In this document: piece by piece, positions 41,733 to 47,760 of the stretch
How positions within the stretch are numbered: the first letter of the stretch is position 1
Layout: the number at the start of each line of letters is the position of its first letter
Assembly (NCBI RefSeq): GCF_001571065.1
Contig: NZ_BCSW01000024.1
Coordinates: 1-47,760, forward strand
DNA length: 47,760 nt
Direction: 5' to 3'
DNA from: Dietzia cinnamea NBRC 102147
Lineage (GTDB): Bacteria > Actinomycetota > Actinomycetes > Mycobacteriales > Mycobacteriaceae
Program-made: the position numbers and the translations under genes
Notes under the pieces: generated by a model
Database searches by the model: none
What the model was told of the DNA's origin: nothing
What the model saw: only the letters and a program-made list of their open reading frames with translations

Positions 41733-42254
41733 TCAGGGTACCGCCGGGCCGACCGCGTGGCCGGGCGAGGCGCCCCGGCTCCAGACGGCGGTGCGCACGT
41801 CGGTGCCGTCGGGCCGGCGCAGGGTCACCACGAGCGGGGCCTCGACGAGCGAGTCGACGAACCCGGCGCCCCACTCGACCACCACGACGTCGGTGTCGAG
41901 GGCCGAGTCCAGGTCGAGGGACTCGAGTTCGTCGGCCAGGTCGCCCGTCGTGGGCCGGGTCCCGTCCGGGTCCTGCCCGCCGAGAAAGCGGTAGGCGTCG
42001 ACGTGGACGAGCCCCGGGCCGCCGGGCGTCGTGGGCGGGTGGCGGCGCGCGATGACGAAGGTCGGCGAGGTCACGCGGCCCCGCACGCCGAGGCCAGCGG
42101 CGATCCCGGTGGTCAGGGCGGTCTTGCCCGCGCCGAGGGGTCCGTCGAGCACCACCACGTCGCCGGCGCGGAGCAGCCCGGCCAGCTCGACGCCCAGCGC
42201 GCGCGTGTCCTCGACCGTCGGCAGGTCGCGCTCCCCCGGCACACCGATCGTCAC
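41733..42254 (-). CDS. tsaE: t6A ATPase subunit TsaE
   Basis: 173 residues from GTG 42254, which overlaps the hydrolase stop (GTGA). P-loop ATPase that drives the TsaB-TsaD reaction cycle. Walker A is DGPLGAGKTALTTGIA. The family motif SPTFVIARRH and Walker B-like LVHVDAYRF follow. VVVVEWGAGFVDSLVE is the conserved C-terminal region. The C-terminal 30 residues are Pro/Gly rich and poorly conserved. It sits in order alr, hydrolase, tsaE, tsaB, rimI, tsaD. Confidence 0.93.
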   Translation of the reverse strand: MTIGVPGERDLPTVEDTRALGVELAGLLRAGDVVVLDGPLGAGKTALTTGIAAGLGVRGRVTSPTFVIARRHPPTTPGGPGLVHVDAYRFLGGQDPDGTRPTTGDLADELESLDLDSALDTDVVVVEWGAGFVDSLVEAPLVVTLRRPDGTDVRTAVWSRGASPGHAVGPAVP

Positions 42255-43492
42255 GATGTCCGGCTCCCGTCGGCGCGGCCCGCCCGCTCGAGGCGGCGCC
42301 ACTCGATGATCGCGTCGGCCACGAGGTCGCCCAACACCTCGGACACGTGCGCGGGCTCCTCGAGCATCACCATGTGCCCGGCGCCCGGGACCACGACGAA
42401 CTCGGCGTCGGGGAGCTCCTCGACGATGTCGACCGACCGGTCCAGCGGGGTGAGCAGGTCCCGGTCGCCGCTGAGGACCGTCGTGCGGACCTCGCGGAGA
42501 ACGGGCATGGCGGCCGATTCGTCGTGCCGCGTGAGGGTCTCGAAGAAGTTGGCGATGGTCAGCACGTCGGTCGAGGCGATGAGCTTGTCCACGAACCGGG
42601 CGACGGTCGGACTGACCGTGGCGGGGTCCCCGAACGACCCGCCGTAGATGAACGGCGAGATGATCGCCCCGAGCGCGCGCCGGCTGCTCGTGAACACGCC
42701 GGGGCTGCGGCCGGCCAGCCCGGCGAGGCGGGCCACGCTCCTGTTGTCGAGCACCGCCCCGAGTCCGGCCTCCGAGAGCTCCGCCATCGCGGTGGAGACC
42801 AGCCCGACCCCCAGGACCCGCTCACGGACCGTCTCGGGGTGCCGGGCGGCGAACCCCATCACGGTCATCCCGCCCATGGAGTGGCCGATCACGACGACGG
42901 GCCCGGTGGGGGCGGTCGCCGAGATGACGGTGTCGAGGTCCCGGGACAGCTGGTCGATGGTCGCGTTCTTCCGCGAGCCGGCCCCGCTCAGGCCGTGCCC
43001 GCGCTGGTCGTAGAAGACCATCCGGATCTCGGAGCCGAACCGGTCGGCCAGGTGCCGGCGCTGGAAATGCCAGGTGTCCATCGACAGGGTGTAGCCGTGG
43101 ACGAACACGACCGTCATCGGAGCGTCGGTGGGCCCCGCCTCGCGCACCGCGAGCGGGACACCGTCGGTCGCGGCGACCATGGAACCCCGGTCCACCCCGA
43201 GTTCCCACATGTCCTCGCCGGCCCACGGGTCGTTGGCGCGTCGGCCGGGCAGCAGCGTGACCACCGAACCCAGGGTGGCGGCGCCGAGCGCGCTCAGGCC
43301 GGCGCGCAGGCCACCGGGCGTCCGGATCCGTTCGGCGACCGCCTCCGCGTCGCGCGGCGTGCCTCCGGCCACCTCGGGTGGTCGGATCTCGACCGGTGTC
43401 TCGGCGGCCGACCGCTCGGGCCGTCTCGGGAATCGCAGCCGGGGCCCACCGCGCGGGTCGTCGCCGACCTCGTCGTCGTGGTCCTCGCTCAT
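42251..43492 (-). CDS. alpha/beta hydrolase
   Basis: 413 residues from ATG 43492 (ATGA overlap with alr). An acidic N-terminal region of about 55 residues is followed by a possible membrane-associated segment (LRAGLSALGAATLGSVVTLL) and the alpha/beta hydrolase fold. The oxyanion region is FVHGYTLSMDTWHFQ. The nucleophile elbow is VIGHSMGGMT, the acid is in LSGDRDLLTP, and the His is in VPGAGHMVMLEEP, giving a complete Ser-Asp-His triad. The substrate is unknown. In related actinobacteria such a gene is often inserted between alr and tsaE, so it may have an envelope-related role; that is inference. Confidence 0.88.
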   Translation of the reverse strand: MSEDHDDEVGDDPRGGPRLRFPRRPERSAAETPVEIRPPEVAGGTPRDAEAVAERIRTPGGLRAGLSALGAATLGSVVTLLPGRRANDPWAGEDMWELGVDRGSMVAATDGVPLAVREAGPTDAPMTVVFVHGYTLSMDTWHFQRRHLADRFGSEIRMVFYDQRGHGLSGAGSRKNATIDQLSRDLDTVISATAPTGPVVVIGHSMGGMTVMGFAARHPETVRERVLGVGLVSTAMAELSEAGLGAVLDNRSVARLAGLAGRSPGVFTSSRRALGAIISPFIYGGSFGDPATVSPTVARFVDKLIASTDVLTIANFFETLTRHDESAAMPVLREVRTTVLSGDRDLLTPLDRSVDIVEELPDAEFVVVPGAGHMVMLEEPAHVSEVLGDLVADAIIEWRRLERAGRADGSRTS

Positions 43493-44718
43493 CCCCCGAC
43501 CCCCCGCCCGGCCCCCGGTGCGGCGTCGTCGCTCCGCGCGACGGCGCGGGTCCCACGCGCGGACGGCGCGGCATGGCTGCCGCGTACCACGTGGTGGCGC
43601 GCGGCCCGGCCACGCACCGCGGTGACCACCTCGTAGTGGATGGTGCCCAGGGTCTCGGCCCACTCGGCGGCGGTGGGCCCGCCGTCAGCGCCCGTGCCGA
43701 ACAACACGGCGGTGTCCCCCACCCGCACCGCCTGTCCGGGGTCGGGTCCGAGGTCGACGACGAACTGGTCCATGCACACGCGGCCGACGTTCGGATAGCG
43801 CCGCCCGCCGATCGAGACGTCCAGCCGGCCCGAGAGCAGCCGCCACACTCCGTCGGCGTAGCCCGCCGCGATGAGGGCGACGGTGGTGTCGTGAGGGGCG
43901 TGCCACGTGTGCCCGTAGCTCACACCCTGCCCCGCGGCCAGCCTCTTGACCATGAGCACCTCGGCCGAGAACGTCATGGCGGGCACCAGGTCCACCTCGA
44001 GTCCCTCGACCGGGTTGAGGCCGTACAGCGCGATGCCCGGGCGGACCATCTCGAACCCGTCCTCGGGGCGGGTGAGCGTCGCGGCCGAGTTGGCGTGGTG
44101 GTTGACCGGGCAGTCCAGACCACGGCCCCGCGCCTGGGCCACACACTCGTGGAGCCGCGCCACCTGCAGGTCGATGACCGGGTTACCCGGGTCGTCCGCG
44201 TGCGCGAAGTGGGCCATCAGCCCCGTGACCTCGACCAGCCCGCCGGCCGTGGCCGTGACGAGCCGCTCGAGCACGGCCGGCCACTCCTCGAGGGAGATGC
44301 CGGACCGCGCGAGGCCCGTGTCGATCTTGGGGGTGACACGGGCACGACGGCCCGTGCGGCGCGCGGCCTCCAGGACGGTGTCCAGGTGGGCCGGGCTGGG
44401 GATCGCGAGGTCGATATCCGCCTCGACCGCCGCGCGGACGTCGTCCGAGGCGGAGTAGAGCCACGCGAGGATCTCCGCGTCGATGCCCGCCGATCGCAGC
44501 TGCAGGGCCTCGACGATGGTGGTCACCCCCAACGCGTGCGCACCCCCGCGTAGCGCGGCCAGGGAGACGGGGACGGCGCCGTGCCCGTAGGCGTCGGCCT
44601 TGACCACGGCCATGACCCGGGCCCCGCGGGCAGACCGGACGAGGACGCGACTGTTGTGCTCGATCGCGTCCAGATCGATCTCGGCGCGGCACGGAGCCGG
44701 GGGGACAACTGGACCCAT
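43489..44718 (-). CDS. alr: alanine racemase
   Basis: 409 residues from ATG 44718. PLP enzyme making D-alanine for peptidoglycan. PLP Lys in VMAVVKADAYGHG (near 40), the RxGxxxYG region EMVRPGIALYGLNP, the catalytic Tyr in GQGVSYGHTWHA, and VGRVCMDQFVVDLG are conserved. The C-terminal 35 residues (ending GAGRGVGG) extend past the usual end and are low complexity. It starts 4 bases after the nnr stop and overlaps the hydrolase gene, so expression is coupled to cell-wall and t6A genes. Confidence 0.95.
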   Translation of the reverse strand: MGPVVPPAPCRAEIDLDAIEHNSRVLVRSARGARVMAVVKADAYGHGAVPVSLAALRGGAHALGVTTIVEALQLRSAGIDAEILAWLYSASDDVRAAVEADIDLAIPSPAHLDTVLEAARRTGRRARVTPKIDTGLARSGISLEEWPAVLERLVTATAGGLVEVTGLMAHFAHADDPGNPVIDLQVARLHECVAQARGRGLDCPVNHHANSAATLTRPEDGFEMVRPGIALYGLNPVEGLEVDLVPAMTFSAEVLMVKRLAAGQGVSYGHTWHAPHDTTVALIAAGYADGVWRLLSGRLDVSIGGRRYPNVGRVCMDQFVVDLGPDPGQAVRVGDTAVLFGTGADGGPTAAEWAETLGTIHYEVVTAVRGRAARHHVVRGSHAAPSARGTRAVARSDDAAPGAGRGVGG

Positions 44719-44722
44719 TCTG

Positions 44723-46276
44723 TCAATTCTGCCAAAAAGCGCCGGCGGGCAGCGATTCCCTCCCCCGCAGCGCCGAGATCGCCCCCGGTATCGCGGCCAG
44801 CAGGTCGGATGCACCGATCGGCGCGCCCGGGCCCCCGTGAGCACCGCCCGCGCCCACGGTGTGTCGGTGCGCCGCCCGGCGCGCGGCCTCCCCGTGCACC
44901 GTCGCCGCCTCGACCGCCGGCCACGCCGGAGATCCGTACGCCGCCCTGCCGCTCGCGAGCAACGCGCCCACGATCCCGGACAGCACATCGCCCGAACCGG
45001 CCGTCGCGGCCCAGGAGGAACCGGAGTCCACCGCGAACGTCGTCTCGCCGTCGTCGACCAGGGTGACACGTCCCTTGAGCAGCACCGTCGCCTCGATCCC
45101 ACGGTCCCGCAGCCCCGCGACGTACCGGCGCAGCGCGCCGGGGCGGTCGCCGCGGTCCCATCCGCCGGTGAGCCGGTCGAACTCGCCGGCGTGCGGGGTG
45201 AGCAGCACCGGCGCGGTGGCGCTCCGCAGCAGGACCGGGTGGGTCGCGACGCAGGTGAGGGCGTCCGCGTCGAGCACCGTCGGCCGCCCCTCCGCGAGGA
45301 CCGCGTCGATGTCCGCCACCGCGTCCGGCCCCGTCCCTCCGCCGGGCCCCACGATCCACGCCTGGGCGCGGCCCGCGTCGGCGACCGTCGGGTGGCACAC
45401 CACCTCGGGGCGGGCGGCCAGCACCGCGTCCGCCCCCGCCCCCACGTACCGCACCATCCCGGACGTGGCCGTCACCGCAGCCGACACGCACAGGACCGCC
45501 GCACCCGGGTACCGCTCGGACCCGGCGCGCACCGCGACCACGCCCTGCGTGTACTTGTCGTCGTCCGGCCCCGGCACCGGCCAATGGCGCCCCACCTCGG
45601 CGGGGCCGGGGCGCCGCACGACGTCCGGGCCGTCCGGCGGTTCGGCCAGGCCGATGTCCACGACCTCGACGCGGCCGCACTCCGGCGAGGCGAGCAGGTG
45701 GGCGCGGCGCATGAGGCCGAAGGTGACGGTGAGCGCCGCCCGCACGTGCGGCTCGTGAACGGTGCCCGTGTCGGCGTCGATCCCGCTGGGCAGGTCCACC
45801 GCCACCCACGGCACGCCGGCCGCCGTCAAGCCCCGGACGATCGCTCCCGCCGGGTCACGCAGCGGTCCCCTGCCGTTCAGACCCACCACACCGTCGACGG
45901 CGACATCGGGGACGGGTACGTGGGAGCCCACGGTCTCCGCGCCGCGCACCCGCCCGCCCGCGCGGCGCAGGGCGGCGAGACCACGTTCGTGCACGCGGTC
46001 CGGGCTCAGCAGAACGGCCTCCACGCGGCACCCGCGGCCACGCAGGATCGCGCCCGCGTACAGGGCGTCCCCGCCGTTGTCACCGCTGCCCACCAGCAGC
46101 AGCACGGAGCGGCCGTAGACGCCGCCGGTGCGCTCACGCAACAGCGCCGCGGTGTGGTGGGCGACGCCCGCCGCCGCGCGCCGCATCACCGCGTCGGGGT
46201 CCCCGGCCGCGGCGGCCGCCTCGATGAGCGGACGTTCCGCGGCGCGGATGACCTCGACGGGATGGGCGCGCCTCAT
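44723..46276 (-). CDS. nnr: bifunctional NAD(P)H-hydrate epimerase/dehydratase
   Basis: 517 residues. Repairs hydrated NADH/NADPH. The N-terminal YjeF epimerase domain (1-215) has VLLLVGSGDNGGDALYAGAI and VAVDLPSGIDADTG. The C-terminal ADP-dependent dehydratase domain (ribokinase fold) has KYTQGVVAVRAGSERYPGAA, VLDADALT, LLTPHAGEFDRLTG, VLLKGRVTLV and the catalytic SWAATAGSGDVLSGIVGALL. It starts 21 bases after the glmS stop and ends 4 bases before alr. The start ATG 46276 gives MRRAHPVEVIRAAER, the normal N-terminus. Confidence 0.94.
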   Translation of the reverse strand: MRRAHPVEVIRAAERPLIEAAAAAGDPDAVMRRAAAGVAHHTAALLRERTGGVYGRSVLLLVGSGDNGGDALYAGAILRGRGCRVEAVLLSPDRVHERGLAALRRAGGRVRGAETVGSHVPVPDVAVDGVVGLNGRGPLRDPAGAIVRGLTAAGVPWVAVDLPSGIDADTGTVHEPHVRAALTVTFGLMRRAHLLASPECGRVEVVDIGLAEPPDGPDVVRRPGPAEVGRHWPVPGPDDDKYTQGVVAVRAGSERYPGAAVLCVSAAVTATSGMVRYVGAGADAVLAARPEVVCHPTVADAGRAQAWIVGPGGGTGPDAVADIDAVLAEGRPTVLDADALTCVATHPVLLRSATAPVLLTPHAGEFDRLTGGWDRGDRPGALRRYVAGLRDRGIEATVLLKGRVTLVDDGETTFAVDSGSSWAATAGSGDVLSGIVGALLASGRAAYGSPAWPAVEAATVHGEAARRAAHRHTVGAGGAHGGPGAPIGASDLLAAIPGAISALRGRESLPAGAFWQN

Positions 46277-46297
46277 GATCTGACTATCGCGGGCGGG

Positions 46298-47760
46298 TCA
46301 CTCCACCGTGACGGACTTGGCGAGATTGCGGGGCTTGTCCACGTCGTACCCGCGCGCGGCGGCGACCTCGGCGGCGAAGGCCTGGTACGGGATGGTGGCC
46401 AGCAGCGGCTGGAGCAGAGTGGTCGAGGCCGGGATCGGGATGAAGTAGTCCGAGAGGGGCCGGGCCACCTCGTCGCCCTCCTCGGCGATCACGATGGTCC
46501 GCGCGCCGCGGGCCCGGATCTCCTGGATGTTGCTCACCAGCTTGGAGTGGAGGACCCCGCGACCCTCGACCGGCGGCATCACGATGAAGACCGGCATACC
46601 CTCTTCGATGAGGGCGATCGGACCGTGCTTGAGCTCCCCTGCCGGGAACCCCTCGGCGTGCATGTACGCCAGCTCCTTGAGCTTGAGCGCGCCCTCCAGT
46701 GCCGTCGGGTACCCCACGTGGCGGCCGAGGAACAGCACCGACTTGGAGCCGGCGAGCTCGCGGGCGATCCCCCGGACCGGACCCAGGGAGTCGACGACCT
46801 TCTGGATGTCCTCGGGCATGCGTTCGAGCTGACGGAACTCGGCCGCCACCTCGTCCGGGTACTTGGTGCCGCGAGCCTGCGCGAGCGCGAGACCGACCAG
46901 GTAGTTGGCCGTGATCTGCGCGAGGTACGCCTTGGTGGAGGCGACACCGATCTCCGGCCCGGCATGCGTGTACAGGACGGCGTCGGCCTCCCGAGGGATC
47001 TGCGAACCGTTGGTGTTGCACACCGCCAGGACACGGGCCTTCTGGGCCTTGGCGTGACGGACCGCCTCGAGGGTGTCCGCGGTCTCGCCGGACTGCGAGA
47101 TGGCCACCACGAGCGTGGAACGGTCCAGGACCGGGTCGCGATAGCGGAACTCCGAGGCGATCTCGACCTCGCATGGGAGCCGGGTCCAGTGCTCGATCGC
47201 GTACTTGGCGACCATGCCCGAGTGGTAGGCACTGCCGCAGGCCACGATGAACACCTTGTCGATGTCGCGCAGGTCCTGATCGCTCATCCGCTGCTCGTCC
47301 AGCACGATGCGACCGTCCTGGAAGTGACCGAGCAGGGTGTCGGCGACCGCCCCCGGCTGCTCGGCGATCTCCTTGAGCATGAAGTAGTCGTAGCCGCCCT
47401 TCTCGGCGGCGGCCAGATCCCAGTCGATGTAGAAGGGACGCCCCTCGGAGGGCTCACCGGCGAAGTCGGTGATCTCGTACGAGTCCGCGCGCAGGACCAC
47501 GACGTTGTCCTGACCCAGCTCGATGGCGTCACGGGTGTGCTCGATGAACGCCGCGACGTCGGACCCCAGGAACATCTCACCCTCGCCGACACCCAGCACG
47601 AGCGGGGTCGAGCGCCGCGCGGCCACGAGGACGTCCGGGTGGGCGGCATGGCTGAAGACCAGAGTGAAGGCGCCCTCGAGGCGACGGAGCACCGTGCGGC
47701 ACGCGGCCACGAAGTCCCCGCCACTGGCACCCGACTCCATCTCCCGACGCAACAGGTGGG
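46298..47760 (-). CDS. glmS: glucosamine-6-phosphate synthase (partial, N-terminus outside window)
   Basis: The visible 486 residues lack the first roughly 130, including catalytic Cys1, because the gene runs off the right edge. It makes glucosamine-6-phosphate from fructose-6-phosphate and glutamine, the first step to UDP-GlcNAc. The end of the glutaminase domain is seen (FTLVFSHAAHPDVLVAARR, PLVLGVGEGEMFLGSD). Two SIS isomerase domains follow (VFIVACGSAYHSGMVAKY, ISQSGETADTLEAV, LKLKELAYMHAEGFPAGELK). The conserved C-terminal DVDKPRNLAKSVTVE is present. It is the first visible gene of the operon leading to tsaD. Confidence 0.96.
   Translation of the reverse strand, partial: HLLRREMESGASGGDFVAACRTVLRRLEGAFTLVFSHAAHPDVLVAARRSTPLVLGVGEGEMFLGSDVAAFIEHTRDAIELGQDNVVVLRADSYEITDFAGEPSEGRPFYIDWDLAAAEKGGYDYFMLKEIAEQPGAVADTLLGHFQDGRIVLDEQRMSDQDLRDIDKVFIVACGSAYHSGMVAKYAIEHWTRLPCEVEIASEFRYRDPVLDRSTLVVAISQSGETADTLEAVRHAKAQKARVLAVCNTNGSQIPREADAVLYTHAGPEIGVASTKAYLAQITANYLVGLALAQARGTKYPDEVAAEFRQLERMPEDIQKVVDSLGPVRGIARELAGSKSVLFLGRHVGYPTALEGALKLKELAYMHAEGFPAGELKHGPIALIEEGMPVFIVMPPVEGRGVLHSKLVSNIQEIRARGARTIVIAEEGDEVARPLSDYFIPIPASTTLLQPLLATIPYQAFAAEVAAARGYDVDKPRNLAKSVTVE

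Overview
The window is very GC-rich chromosomal DNA (near 70% by eye) from an actinobacterium of the order Mycobacteriales. The evidence is gene content and order. A large part follows, in places with gaps or insertions, the Mycobacterium tuberculosis order as I recall it: folD/DUF3017, a TrmL-type SpoU methyltransferase, dnaE2, imuB-imuA', guaA, a choD-like GMC oxidoreductase, guaB3-guaB2, DUF5319, rsdA-sigD, groEL1-groES, then tsaD-rimI-tsaB-tsaE-alr-nnr-glmS. An EsrISR-like envelope-stress module next to guaA recalls Corynebacterium. A Dietzia-like genus is my best guess, but the sequence alone does not prove it. I saw no prophage, insertion sequence, tRNA, rRNA or CRISPR array.

Layout. 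1-2.7 kb: a stand-alone AbiEi-like/nuclease-like protein flanked by short tandem repeats, then DUF3017 and folD. 2.7-6.6 kb: trmL and a four-gene manganese ABC importer operon ending in its own MntR-type repressor, with a 20-bp palindrome on the start codon. 6.7-9.8 kb: a membrane protein, a GlcD-type FAD oxidase and a TDT transporter. 9.8-17.4 kb: the mutagenic-repair set dnaE2 and imuA'-imuB, with a LexA box before imuA' and a possible damage-type promoter before the dnaE2 operon. 17.6-19.9 kb: lactate dehydrogenase, a tiny acidic protein, DUF6157 and a GDSL hydrolase. 20-24 kb: EsrR/EsrS-like two-component genes divergent from a PspC protein. 24-25.4 kb: a membrane/winged-helix protein preceded by a 17-bp repeat array and followed by a 52-bp repeat array. 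25.4-33.8 kb: purine genes guaA, guaB3 and guaB2 interleaved with a WS/DGAT acyltransferase and a GMC oxidase. 33.9-38 kb: rsdA, a sigD reading frame broken by one missing base, and groEL1/groES under a CIRCE-controlled promoter. 38-39.3 kb: an FNT channel and a DUF4190 protein. 39.3-47.8 kb: an eight-gene tightly packed run from glmS (cut by the window edge) to tsaD that joins cell-wall precursor synthesis, NAD(P)HX repair and tRNA t6A modification.

How the genes work together. Most genes are housekeeping, arranged as translationally coupled operons with ATGA/GTGA overlaps. Many start codons lie 6-7 bases after a TANNNT box, which suggests leaderless transcripts. The most unusual structural theme is that several tail-to-tail gene junctions carry different short tandem repeats. 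In three of them a flanking gene's stop codon lies inside a repeat unit.
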